This document shows, one piece after another, positions 8,574 to 18,635 of a stretch of DNA of 25,203 bases. The notes below the pieces were generated by a model. The model was not told where the DNA came from. It was given only the letters and a program-made list of their open reading frames with translations, and did no database searches. Each line of letters starts with the position of its first letter. The stretch's first letter is position 1. The translations under genes were made by a program, and so were the position numbers. Origin of the DNA: Perkinsus olseni (lineage: Eukaryota > Perkinsozoa > Perkinsida > Perkinsidae). The stretch is from NCBI GenBank assembly GCA_013115135.1, contig JABANP010000644.1, positions 1 through 25,203 on the forward strand. Direction: 5' to 3'.

Positions 8574-9915
8574 CGATGTAGCGCCCGACACGTCATCGGA
8601 TGCCTGGTTGGTAGCGGCGCGAACAGGCAGCTCACATCTTCAACCAGCACTAGCTGTTGTGCTAGGGAGTCTAAAGGCTCATATGTAGGCGGAGCGATGC
8701 ACGATAAAGAGGCACTTCTCGGGAACTGGGAGGGGAAGACAGCACAGTATAGCCAGTCAAAGGTACCGGCAAGGACGGTGACGCTCCGCAGCCTCTGCCG
8801 CTGGGGCTCTACGAGGACCCAGTGGGTTTGATCACCAATCTGCTGGGTGGTCGACTGGAGCACGAGGGAGTAGAGGCCAGCAATGTGACCACAGTATAAC
8901 ACTGTTGTGGGCTCTTGTTCCTCGGACAGCAGATCCTCCGCCCCCAGTCGGGACTCAAGATCTCGCATGTCCAAGTACACCTGTGCACAACCGTACGAGC
9001 TCTCAGAGAAAATCCGATAGACTGAGCTGAGACGCTGCCTGCGGCGTACTGGTTGTTGCCCTCCGGGGTCCTGATCCGTAATCTCTTGCAGTAAATGATG
9101 AGCACACGTCTCTGTAGTGTTATCGCTATGAGGAGTGTAGCCTGCGATGACGATTACTCTCATCGTGTCCCAGTCGACATCGCTCTGATGGCTGCTCGAA
9201 GATATGCCTCTACAGAAGGCAAATTGCCTTCATTAAGCAGCTGTGCTCACCCATGTCGAAGGAAGGCCTCGGAGCGCAGAGCGTATTTTTTCCGCGGTTC
9301 TCACAAGGCTTGTCGATGAAACCGGGGTCTAGAATGATTCCCTGAGCGAAAAGAGGTCGATGGCCAACGCGAGCTGATAATCAGCATTGACGTTCGAATC
9401 TCAAAACACGGTCCGTTGCCTTGAAGAGAGAAGGAAGGACTTCGCTAACTTGAGCAACCCCAATGTGAGGTAATGCTGGTATCCACATAGACCCACTTGT
9501 GTGCCATGTGTTTCCATCCCCTCCGATCCGATAACGTAAATGGTGCCGCCGTCTACAGGCCCCGCTGTGCTTGTTAGTCTAGCCGTGAGGTCTACGTCAG
9601 TGGCGTTGATGCCCCGTGTATCAATGTGACTGGGTACCACTCGGAAGGGGAATGCAGGATCCATATTCACCTAGCAGTGCAGTTATTCACCCGGGTAAAC
9701 CCAGAGAGGCCTGACTGATGAGGGGTACCTTGAGGAACCATCGCTCTATGACGTCAAGGGCGGCTACACTGTAGTAGTAGCTATCGATGCCCCGTTAGCG
9801 GGGCGATGAGTGGTATATCGATGGTTGGCAGTCCTGGCCGCAGAGGTATCGTGATCGCTACGCGTGGTAAGGCAACGAGGTAGTAATATAGCCAGTATAG
9901 AGATGGCTTGAACAT
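8537..9915 (-). CDS. Secreted protein with a faint pepsin-like layout
   Basis: It starts at 9915 with a signal-peptide-like MFKPSLYWLYYYLVALP. A one-base break in a G run at about 9784-9797 separates this from SYYYSVAALDVIERWFLK. An intron (GTACCC to CTGCTAG) leads to VNMDPAFPFRVVP at about 9666. Further exons include QGIILDPGFIDKPCENRGKN with a following GTGAGC donor, then an open frame from about 9163 to 8537 containing EQEPTTVLYCGHIAGLYS. The order of hydrophobic strand, QGII-P-F and TTVLY resembles an A1 aspartic protease. The catalytic DTG/DSG triplets would be MDPA and QEPT, so if the relationship is real the protein is probably inactive. Splice joins near 9400 and 9220 are unresolved, and the family call is tentative. 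Confidence 0.42.
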
Positions 9916-9976
9916 GGTATGTCTGACTGTCCACTGAACCGCCAGAACGAATCATATACACTATCAAACACGAGGA

Positions 9977-10026
9977 ATTCTCGCTTCGCAGTGTGCCATC
10001 ACATGTGGATTATTAAACGGCTCGCC
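9977..10026 (-). promoter_or_regulatory. Shared element upstream of a minus-strand gene (copy 1)
   Basis: The plus-strand text ATTCTCGCTTCGCAGTGTGC recurs almost exactly at 11626-11645, and looser similarity continues for about 30 bases (ATT-ATAA, CCGTCG). This copy lies about 60 bases before the start codon of the minus-strand gene at 9915; the other lies about 190 bases before the open frame at 11439. Position upstream of minus-strand genes suggests a promoter or 5'-leader element read on the minus strand. Confidence 0.35.
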
Positions 10027-10270
10027 GTCGACTCGACCGCCAGTTACAAACCAACGGGCAAAGACTGTCAGCAGTCGGGTCTCCCATTGGATTTCATTCT
10101 GAGACTGGTAACTGCTCGATCATTATCAGCACTTTTATTCCATACTCGCCCGGGGAGTTCACTAGCCGCGGACGCAACCCGCACTTTGAACGGCGGTCTT
10201 GAGCGGCCCGTGTTCTTCTTTAGGGCAGCGACCAAAGAATAAGGAGCTACGATTGACTCTGAATCTGATC

Positions 10271-10285
10271 ACAGTATAATACTGT
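10271..10285. repeat. Perfect palindrome ACAGTAT-A-ATACTGT
   Basis: Seven-base arms around one central base, in the 3' flank of a minus-strand gene. The half-site CAGTATAATAC also occurs at 15764-15774, downstream of the aminotransferase gene, and a one-base variant occurs at 8890-8904 inside coding sequence. It may be a 3'-processing or protein-binding site; chance is possible. Confidence 0.3.
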
Positions 10286-10614
10286 CAGTATTTAATAGTG
10301 GGTCGAGCATTCCCTGGGGGAGTTTCTATCTCACATAAAACTCAACGTAATAGAGATTGCTGACCAACGGGCACGAGCGACCATGGCACAACTGTCTGAA
10401 CCACTCATACACCAATTTGGAAGACACGTCGTAGAAGTGCGATGCGCATTCACCAGTAAAAGAGAATATAAAGTCCCACACCGCTTGAGGGACGTTGGAT
10501 AAGAAAGCTCGAAGCAGGCAAACTTGTCAAACGTGGCGGAGGTATCATAGTCGGCCATCATACCAGGGACGATATCCTGACACGGAGATGTAATCGACCA
10601 GTCGTTTGAACTAC

Positions 10615-11060
10615 TTACTCGAGCCGCTTGGGAGACTCCGCATCTTCGCGAGTTGATCTCGGAGGGGGAACTCTTGAAGTTCGCGGGTTGCCTCCGGCCG
10701 AACTCCAGCTACTTGGACTCGACGGCGGTGATGGAGAACCCGGGCACTTGCAAAAACATGAAATCAGAGCTCTTCTCTTAACCTGCAGCGAGCCTGAGTC
10801 TCCGTTGGAAGGCGATTGGAGCTCGAAAGCGCGGCATCCCTCCTCGGAACGGTGCTCCTAAGTAGCTTCGTTTCAGCTAGACTCCAGCTTACCCTTCGTT
10901 CGTCTCTACGGCATTCCTCCGAGCCCTTGCTAGTATTTTGCAGCGTAGCATGCATCTTTTTGAGCTCTTCAGTAGATTTCTCCATCTCCAGCACGCGTTG
11001 AGAGACCTTCTGCAGAGTCTTTTGAACCTTGTTCAAGATGATGTCGTGATCCTGGTCGCA
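10615..11060 (-). CDS. Coiled-coil protein, 5' end unresolved
   Basis: Exon 10893-11060 (56 codons, phase 0 at both ends) begins behind a TATTGTCAG acceptor and encodes a clear amphipathic coiled coil (ILNKVQKTLQKVSQRVLEME...), recalling small trafficking-complex subunits such as KxDL/BLOC-type proteins, which is only a resemblance. A 35-base intron (10858-10892, GTAAGC...ACTTAG) leads to exon 10615-10857, rich in Ser and Pro, ending at TAA. That stop overlaps a strong GTAAGT donor; using it in another frame would join an exon at 10326-10520 (VPQAVWDFIFSFTGE...), so an alternative, longer C-terminus is possible. An upstream exon may lie in the 105-codon open frame 11122-11439, but the join is not in phase as I read it. 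Confidence 0.45.
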
Positions 11061-11439
11061 CTGACAATACATACATCAGTTACTGATACCCTCACTGTGA
11101 GCCCTAATGGACACTACGTCACTATTGGATGAACTGGGGAAGTACTGTAGAGCATAAAACACTGCCTGTGCCCCACACGACACAGCGCCCTCCGAACAGG
11201 GCAGGAAGACCTACTCCTCGGACGCTCTCCGTGATGTTCCCGACCGAAGAATTTGACACTTCTGACCACGTGTCTGAGTCGACGTCTTTTCTCATACACA
11301 TTTGAAGCATTGCAAAGAAGGAGAGCAATTCTAAAGCATGTATGCTAAGGCGTGACGAGCTTGAGTTAGCCTCCTCTCTTGTCGGGCGATGAGCAGAAGA
11401 TGAAGTTTGTACGGCCAGACAGGTTATACCGTTGAACAT

Positions 11440-11766
11440 TCAATCCTGGAACCTCATTCAACCTCGGCAAAGTCCCGAGCTGACGATTCACCAGATCTTT
11501 GGCGAAAGCACTCCCGGGACCGAATTCTTCGCGATGTGATCAGTCCGACCTCGGGATTTATCGCTCAACCAGAAGCACGTCCTCAGCGGCCCAGACCGTA
11601 AACTCCGTCCGACAAACTAAAAGACATTCTCGCTTTGCAGTGTGCACCACACATAGATTAATAATCGGCAACCGTCGTAGCACTCACGACTGAGTGAACT
11701 ACACGGTGCCACAATAAGAGACTCAGATTAGCACTTACTCATCAGAGCATATCAATTTTAACAACT
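11440..11766. other. Intergenic region
   Basis: It contains the second copy of the shared element (11626-11675). The last 60 bases are AT-rich and form the 3' flank of the ABCG gene. No gene seen. Confidence 0.4.
11626..11675 (-). promoter_or_regulatory. Shared element upstream of a minus-strand gene (copy 2)
   Basis: Matches 9977-10026, with one mismatch in the first 20 bases (ATTCTCGCTTTGCAGTGTGC). It precedes the minus-strand open frame starting at 11439, a candidate first exon of the coiled-coil gene. See the entry for copy 1. Confidence 0.35.
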
Positions 11767-13642
11767 TCAAAATACAAACTTAGCTTTGTTCTTCAGAATG
11801 ATAATAGCTGCTACTCTCATCACAACGAGCAGAGCAAAAGTGACACCCAAATAGAGGCCAAGGAGGTCAGGGTCGATGTTCTGCTGGTCATTAATAACGT
11901 CAAAGTCGTCACCGAATTCAATCAAGTAGGTGATATTGACACCGTACTTGAGGAAGCATACGTACTGCAACCAACGTAGCCAGACAGGTATGTTTTCGAT
12001 AGGAGTAAAGATGCCACCGAATAGGATCTGCGGCACCGTCAGCAGGGGTAGGACTTGAATGGCCTGAGCAGCTGAATTACAGGCGGATCCGAGCACTTGA
12101 GCGAGAGATGAAGCACATAAATTAATGAGCCACAACGTGAGGACCCAGAGCATGAAGCTTCCTTGGAGATCCATCAGCCAGTACGTGATTATCATGAGGA
12201 ATAGAGAGTCCCCAAATGAAAGTGGAAGCTCCACAAGAGTCTTCGATACGACGTAGGGCACGGCCGAGTACATATTAGAGGCGTACTCGCGCAGAAAGAT
12301 ACCACGCTCAGCCGGGTACGCCAAAACGGCTGTCTGCGCAGGAGCCCATCATGGCCATGATGTTCAAAGCGACGATAGCACCAAAGTAGCTTTGGAACTC
12401 CGAAGCGTTGGCCAGCCAGTAGTCCTGATCCTGAGTCTCACCGACGTCGAAGAAGATGAGGGCGAACATCAAGCCGAGGACCAAGAGTATCATATACCGC
12501 ATAATGAGCACAACAGGGTTCCTTATCGTGTCCAACACCTCTCTATAGAACAGTTCTCGGAACTGCACCATGAGGCTAGCCCGACCAGGACGGGAGGTGT
12601 CCGTGGCGAGCTCCTTGTGAGTTTGTCTGATAGTATTAATCGTGGGGACAATATCTTCCTCTGCGCTCTTCGCATAAGCCGATACCAACTTCTGGATGGT
12701 CTCCTGAGGCTCCGTTTGCAGGGCGAAAAGTACGAAGTCCGCAGGGTTGAAGTTGGGCGGACACCTCAGTCCAGCATATTTGTCAAAAAACTGAGTAACC
12801 CTTGAGGTCTTGCCGTAGTAGACCATCTCGCCAGCAGACAGTATCATGACATTATCGAAGAGCTGGTAGATCTCACTGGAAGGTTGATGGACGGTGACCA
12901 TAACCGGGACCCCACTCTCAGCCAGCTCCTTGAGGACAGTTACGGTAGTGTAGGCTGCATAGGAGTCAAGGCCCGACAGAGGCTCATCGAGAAAGATCAT
13001 GTCTGGCTTAGTGATCAGCTCCACACCAACCGAGGTGCGCTTTCGCTCCCCGCCAGAGATTCCCTTGATGAGCTCGTTACCGACGAGCGTCTCCGAGCAG
13101 GATGTCAGACGCAAAGACTCGATTAGGTCTTGGACGAGGTCTTTAACCTGATGGGCACAAGAGAATCAAGACGTGATACAGGAAGTTGATGTCCTTACCT
13201 CTTCCTTGGTCATGTCCTGCTTGGCACCTAGACGCAGCTTAGCGGAGAACTCTAAGATCTCCCGAGGAGTGCTGGTGGCGATGAGAGAGTCGTCTTGCAT
13301 AACATAGGCGATTCGGCTGCGGAACTTGACAGGCTCGTCAACTTGGCCGGAGAAGGACACAACGCCGTCGAAGGACTTCCCCTTGCCCTTGGCGCGCTGA
13401 CGACCGCCAAGGATGTTCATCAATGTCGATTTGCCAGATCCTGAGGGGCCCAGCACCGCCGTGAGCTCGCCGGGCTTGAGGAGGCCTGTGCAGTCTTTGA
13501 GGATGGTCTTGTCTCCGATTTTGAATGTAACATTGTTCCACTCCAAACTGGAGCCGGAGTGCCTGCACAGTAGAAACGGTGAGAATGCTCAGAGAGCTCA
13601 CGAAGACACGTTCCGCTGGCTATGATCGACCTGAACGCTCAT
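11767..13642 (-). CDS. ABC transporter, ABCG (White) family half-transporter
   Basis: Exports or moves lipids, sterols or other hydrophobic substrates across a membrane as a dimer, going by its family; the substrate is unknown. Exons 13602-13642, 13199-13562 and 11767-13147 are joined by introns of 39 and 51 bases whose phases match. The start at 13642 gives a 13-residue first exon. About 594 residues in all. The ABC domain comes first: Walker A GPSGSGKST (52-60), signature SGGER (166-170), Walker B IFLDE (186-190), D-loop SGLDS and H-loop His near 221. About six membrane segments follow, the ABCG order. Walker B is followed by PLSG rather than the usual PTSG. One surplus base (or two missing) at 12331-12341 breaks the frame between MAMMGSCA and VLAYPAERGIF, both conserved, so the break is probably a sequence error or a recent mutation. 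Divergent from the aminotransferase gene. Confidence 0.92.
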
Positions 13643-14263
13643 CGGAAAACGAAGTCGCGATGGACCTACCCTTGGTGAGCTTCAGATATACACCTGAAAG
13701 CCGATGTACTGTGCTCGAGGTCCTTTGAGTGGAATGGACCAGGAGCTACTGGCTCAGTGTCTGTCATGGTCATGGACGAGGAAATACCAAACGCTGAGCA
13801 TGAAATCTTCTGAGGAGCGCCATGGTGCAGAAGTTGAAGCACTCATGACTTTCAAGCTACCAGCGAGAGGACAGAGTTGCGCAGCATCATGGACCCGATT
13901 TACCACTCTTTACCGATTGCAGGATTCACCATTACCAAGCGGAACGGTCTACCACAAGGGATTCCATCTCTGACGAACAGCGTTTCGGAGCGGACGCCAA
14001 AAATCGCAAGATGTTCCGATCTTGCGCCGTTGCCGGTCGCGCACGCCCGCTGAGCGTACAAACAAGCGGTGTCACGATTCACAGGCTAGAGCTTGGTCCC
14101 CGCTGTAGGTTTTCATAGCCGATCGTTGCATTGCCAGGCGCTCATGCTTGGGTGTAGCCAATACCGTGCTGTTTGTGGAGGGAAGCCGCTTCCCTAGTGG
14201 CCTTGTGGCATGGTCAGCCGACCATAGGCAGCGACTCTTCAGGATTCCTGCCATCCCCAGCCC
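13643..14263. other. Divergent intergenic region between ABCG and aminotransferase genes
   Basis: About 620 bases that must contain both promoters. A perfect 8-bp stem with a 6-base loop (CGCAAGAT-gttccg-ATCTTGCG) lies at 14005-14026. A plus-strand open frame at 13704-13973 has no supporting signal. No other gene seen. Confidence 0.5.
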
Positions 14264-15602
14264 ATGTTGGTAGACAATCCGTTCTCCTCTGGTGAAGTGA
14301 AGCCCTTCAAGGGTCCCACAAGACTCCTTCTAGGGCCTGGCCCTCAGAACGCCCATCCTGAGGTACACGCCGCCATGTCCCTCCCACAGGTAGCATTGGT
14401 CTTCCCGCTCGTCCGCCCTGATTCTACTGCCTTGCACAGGTTGGGCATATGGACGTCGAATTTCTAGCCATTGTTGAAGACTTGAAGAAGCTCCTTCGTT
14501 ATGTATGGCAGACTAAGAACACCTTCACTATCCCTGTATCGGGTAAGTCGTGTTGGCGCTCTCATCAGGAGAAAGCCCGACTGAGCGTATGCTAGCATGG
14601 TGCTCTCAAGGTACCGGGAGCGCTGCCTGGGAAGCTGCCATCGCCAACTTGACCGAGGTGGGCGATACTCATCTTATTTTCGTCAATGGTTATTTTGGAG
14701 AGCGTGCCTTGGACATGCACAGTCGCTACGGGGCTAATGTTAAGCACATCAGGAAGCCTTACGGTACAGTGTTTACGCTTGATGAGATACGCGCCGGCCT
14801 CGAGGAACACAAGCCCAAGCTGATGTGGATCTGCCATGCTGAGACTTCTACTGGCACCAAGCAGCCCATGAATGGCATTGGCGATCTGTGCCGCGAGCGC
14901 GATTGCCTTCTCCTGCTCGACACAGTCACATCGATCTGCGGTGCCCCTGTGTACCTAGATGAGTGGAAGGTGGATGCGGCATATGCTGGTACTCAGAAAT
15001 GTATGGGATGCCCTCCTGGTGTCGCCCCTCTAACCCTTGGGGACCGGGCCTTGGCTAAGCTCGCCTCGAGGAAGAGCCCGGTAGGAGCATCTCTTCGTCT
15101 CTGCTCGTGTTACCTGCTGACAGGTTCCGAACTGGTATCTTGACATGACCATGATCAGGAAGTACATCCAGAGTTCTGGAGGCGCCCCGCGAGTTTATCA
15201 TCACACTGCGCCGATATCCATGATCTACGCTATGAGGGCTGCCCTCCAGCTCGTGGCCGAGGAAGGCCTCGAGAAGGCTTGGGCACGCCATCAGGCCAAT
15301 GCCGATTACCTCGTAGCCGAACTGAAAAGCTAGGCTTGGAAGTGATGGTGAAGGACGAAGATATCCGACTGCCCAGTCTCACAACCGTGATGATTCCTCA
15401 AGGGGTCGATGGTAAAGCTGTCGTCGTCTACATGCGAGAGAAGTTCAACATCGAAATTGGACTCGCTTTGGGAGAGCTCGCTGGCAAAGTGTGGAGGATT
15501 GGGCTGATGGGCTACAACTCCCGTAGGGAGATCGCCAAGGCCTGCGTGGCGGCCCTCGCTGAGGCTCTGCAAGCTCAGGGCTTCCCGAATGGAAAACTCT
15601 AA
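14264..15602 (+). CDS. AGXT: Alanine-glyoxylate / serine-pyruvate aminotransferase (class V, PLP-dependent)
   Basis: Transfers an amino group from alanine or serine to glyoxylate or pyruvate using pyridoxal phosphate. Four exons, 14264-14389, 14440-14542, 14611-15080 and 15124-15602, with introns of 50, 68 and 43 bases in matching phases, give about 392 residues, the usual family length. Landmarks: LLLGPGPQN near the N-terminus, VGHMDVEFL, TIPVSGTGSAAWEAA, HAETSTG, LLLDTVTSICG with the PLP-binding Asp, and AGTQKCMGCPPG with the Schiff-base Lys. C-terminal HHTAPISMIYAMRAAL and WRIGLMG also match. One base is missing from an A run at 15325-15331, between LVAELK and LGLEVMV, which creates a stop; this is most likely an indel error. 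The protein ends in GKL, which resembles a peroxisomal type-1 signal. The start was chosen because it is the first ATG with a coding-like lead. Confidence 0.93.
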
Positions 15603-15869
15603 GTTTGTTGATACGCTTTTTTATGACATGTCCCTCGGTTTTTTCAAGAATGTAGATGTTGCGTTCGCGAGTGTTATCACTATGAACACAAGGACAAGAA
15701 CAATGGGGAGGTTATGGTTTGGGTTATTGCAGTGTAGTTCAGTGATGGCAATTGTGAAACGGTCAGTATAATACAAAACAGGCTTAGATATGCCTTTCTA
15801 AAGTACTACAACAATCCATTCAGAGCTGCTATTGGTGGTTAAAGTGCATGCTGACGGAAACGATGCTGT
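15603..15869. other. Convergent intergenic region
   Basis: Lies between the 3' ends of the aminotransferase and the carrier fragment. T-rich just after the stop, with CAGTATAATAC at 15764. No gene seen. Confidence 0.5.
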
Positions 15870-16513
15870 TCAGCCGAGCTGCTGCCACCGTGCCAGGAGG
15901 GCCTTTACGGTCTCGTAGGTTCCCCAGCAGGTAGCAGTAGCCGGTATCGAGAGGCAAAATCTAGGCAGCATACCCTGACAAGAGAGGACATAGGAATCGA
16001 GTAGATGGTATTAATATTACTCGGAAGAATCCTCTGAAGCCCTCCTCCATCCAAATCAGCTTGGCAGCAGACGATACAGACCCGTATCGAGGAGCGGCCT
16101 GAAAGCGGCAGGTTGGCGCGTCCATTCAGTAAACAGAAGGACCGACCTGAGGAGCTGCAGGGGCCATGCTAGCCTTGATGTTGTTGAGGTCGATCCCTCG
16201 AGCCCTGAGCTTGGCCATTGTGGCTTCTGGTAGCTACACAAGGAGCTGTATACAACAATCGCTGTCATTGTCCGGTCCTACTTCAGAAGGGTTAACAAGG
16301 AGCTCCCCTGTAGCTGAGACGATTCCCCGAGCTTGTAGGGCAGCAGCCTTCCGAGGACATATCTATGGTGACACGAAGGTGACACGAACCTTCCCTTCCA
16401 CCCCACCACCTTAGGACGCATCTTAGTCTGATCTTTCCGACACAGACAATCCTGTGTTTGCAGCCGAGTCTTGATAACGTCCAGAGGCTGTGTTGTTAGC
16501 GATGCTATACCAC
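15870..16513 (-). pseudogene. Mitochondrial carrier, C-terminal third only
   Basis: Mitochondrial carriers move metabolites or cofactors across the inner membrane and have three repeats of about 100 residues. Only the third repeat is present: GGIASLTTQPLDVIKTRLQT (helix 5 with the Px[DE]xx[KR]xR signature), a loop, IWMEEGFRGFFR, then GMLPRFCLSIPATATCWGTY and YETVKALL (helix 6). Five exons in phase: 16410-16513, 16282-16347, 16147-16233, 16021-16098 and 15870-15974; the last four introns are 46-62 bases. The exon 16282-16347 uses a weak acceptor (CGGAAG). No first or second repeat is visible upstream; instead the opposite strand begins paraoxonase-like coding sequence within about 14 bases. 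So this is a truncated gene or an artefactual join. The splice sites are intact, which suggests recent truncation. Confidence 0.75.
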
Positions 16514-16526
16514 CTGGTACGTAAAT

Positions 16527-17820
16527 CGTGTTCGATCTGCCAATCACCGGGCAAATCCGTTGGGAGATTTGTCAACGCCGAGGCTCTATCCCCTCTCCCG
16601 ATGAAGGGTTTTCCTGCCGATGTCTCCTTTCGTCACACGGGATCTCCTACCATAAGGAGACCTCTACGCTCGGTGTGGTGAATCATGCTTGGGCTCATGG
16701 TGGTGAACGCGTGGAGTTTTTTGAAGTTATTCTCGAAGGGCAGCGACCGGCGGCGTTACAGTACATGAAGTAAGGCGCGATGAGTCGAGCCACTGAACCA
16801 CGACATTCCTATCAGGTCCATCGTCTCACCTATGATGGGTCACGGTCAGTTGAATGATCTGCAAATACTCGAGGTCGAGCCTGTTGTGAAGTTCTACGTT
16901 ACGAAGTGGTGGGGGCATCCGTTGGGGGATGATAATGGTGAGTATCCACCGTCTACAGCTAGCACGGTCGAGAGGTGCCTTTTGTAGGACCCAATGTGTT
17001 CGCTAAAGCACGCTTTGTTGGTGGCTTAATCCTAGGCTTGAATTCTTGCACTATCGTCTATTGCGAAGGGGAAAAATGCCGAGAGACTGGTGACGCTGTG
17101 CCGGGCTACAACGGAATATACATCTCCCAGGATAGGTAGGCCACCGAGCAGGGGCTCAGCCCCATCCACGAGTTCTTCTCTACTCGCCGTAAGAATTCCT
17201 GTTGTTGTCTTCTGTCACGTTAGGGAGTCTCGGAGTTCCCAGGGGTTGATTCAGGTCCAAACTCGCAGCAGTAGCCCTCGGTGACCACGGTCTCAATCTG
17301 TTTGATATCCTTCCCGACGGCGACCTCCGCTCCATCGGTCACGTCCATGTCGGCTTGCCACTCGATAACATCTATCCCGACATCGAACGGTCCAGTGCTC
17401 GGAAACAGGTTTTTTACACCGCCGGTATACGGAGGGGTATCGACCTGCTGTATGCTACCGAAAGCTTCGGTAAGGCCAACATCACTCGAGAAGATTTGGC
17501 TGTCCCCACTCACGCTCGACGTGTGACCATTGAGTGGGGCGACGACAACAGCAACCCATCGTTTTCTGTGGAGGAACTATTCTCTACTCGAGCCAGGGAG
17601 AACATCGGCGCCTGGAGCGTTTTTGCCAAGGCGCCCAAGTCTGAAAAGTTTATCATTGGTTCGTGTCTCGACACAGGTTTGCTCATTTGTGAGTGACAGC
17701 CTTCTGGGAGGTTTCAGCAAATCACTATATTGATAGGCTGTCTCCCTTACAGGTGACGACCAGTGCAAGATGACAATTTTGGTAGGAACATCAGGCCGGC
17801 ATCCGGCAGTTCGATCGTAG
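16527..17820 (+). CDS. Paraoxonase/arylesterase-like six-bladed propeller, 5'-truncated
   Basis: Family members are calcium-dependent lactonases or esterases; the substrate here is unknown. Exons about 16527-16769, 16816-16937, 16988-17135, 17255-17688 and 17753-17820 join in phase. Conserved points: SSHGIS and VVNHAW (the two active-site His positions of human PON1), QLND (calcium Asn), YNGIYIS, LPLDNIYPD (calcium Asp-Asn) and IIGSCLDTGLLIC at the C-terminus. Alternatively a stop at 17696 would end the protein without the last exon; the GTGAGT donor and CCTTACAG acceptor favour splicing. The frame breaks by one base near 16628-16633, between FPADVSF and SSHGIS, and possibly again near 16550. 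The N-terminal part with the first calcium-binding acidic pair and any signal anchor is missing: homology starts abruptly next to the carrier fragment on the other strand. Confidence 0.8.
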
Positions 17821-17991
17821 AGTTAATGATTATCACTTCGTCATTATTACTATCTACATTAATTACCCCTTTTTATCGAGCCCTTCTTGTTTTGCGTTCA
17901 TTGATAGCCACGGACAACAGCCAAGGACCCTCTATTTTGCCTGGTAATGCGTAACCTGAGTACAACCGGGTATAGAGCCCATTGAGTGTAC

Positions 17992-18255
17992 ATGTTGTTG
18001 TTCGCGCAACATGAATCACGAAGGCGTGCGCACAGCTCCCACGAGGCGCTCCTTGCACTCTCAGCATTATCATCACGTGCTAACACTTGTACTTCTGAAC
18101 TGATCAACGCGAGACACAGCAGTGTTGACATCGACTTTGGTAGGTGATAAGCATATTCATGCTTTCAAGTGACTAAACACAGTCTTGCAGCCGCTCATCG
18201 AGCAGCAGCAGCAGCAGCAGTCGTCATTGACGACTCGTCTGGGTACGGACGATAA
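17992..18255 (+). CDS. Possible small two-exon protein, unrecognised
   Basis: Exon 17992-18139 and exon 18191-18255 join in phase across a 51-base intron (GTAGGT...TTGCAG), giving about 70 residues with a hydrophobic centre and a run of six alanines encoded by a GCA repeat, ending at TAA. The clean splice pair is the only support. Read in another frame the repeat would be polyglutamine. Confidence 0.25.
18201..18220 (+). repeat. AGC trinucleotide run
   Basis: Six to seven uninterrupted units. They lie directly behind a TTGCAG acceptor, so they may be translated as polyalanine or polyglutamine depending on the upstream exon. Confidence 0.75.
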
Positions 18256-18635
18256 GAAAAAGGCATATCATTACTTATTATGATAAAAACTTCAGGGGAC
18301 CAAAACCCCATGAGTGTGCATGCCGGGCGAGGGGACCTACTGTGACAATAGATGATCTTCAACGACCAACACGGCTACTACTACCTCCACGTTAGTTCCC
18401 TCTTCCTTTTCTCTCTGAATACCCACATCCGTCTCGAGCAAATCATCCGTTAGTTGCAATCTCCAAGGCCCAAGCACCTTATAGGAGGATCATAGCATTA
18501 CCCGGAGGCTGCTCACAATAAGGTCGATGGTCTCACATTCAGCGCCGCGTCACCAAGAGGGCTCATATACCCTGCCCTAGGCCCCAAACACAGCAAGACT
18601 TGGTAATCATTGAAGTCTGGTGTGAGGTGAACCAC
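18256..18635. other. Intergenic region
   Basis: I see no coding frame, repeat or structure. It forms the 3' flank of the large minus-strand gene. Confidence 0.4.

Larger units (their letters stand above)
9916..10325. other. Intergenic region between two minus-strand genes
   Basis: It holds the shared element at 9977-10026 and a perfect palindrome at 10271-10285. A plus-strand frame at 9919-10242 (107 codons) is open but has no signal peptide, domain or splice support, so I do not call it a gene. Confidence 0.35.

Noticed and set aside
12392..12805. 137-codon plus-strand frame inside the ABCG gene
   Set aside because: It lies opposite strongly conserved ABCG coding sequence and has no features of its own.
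16515..16634. Minus-strand open stretch (GDRASALTNLPTDLP) as an extra carrier exon
   Set aside because: It would fit in phase through a 34-base intron, but the plus strand over the same bases matches the paraoxonase segment ending in ADVSF-SHGIS, which is the stronger similarity.
17220..17513. Minus-strand frame over the paraoxonase-like gene
   Set aside because: The plus strand carries the conserved calcium-site and C-terminal motifs with in-phase introns.
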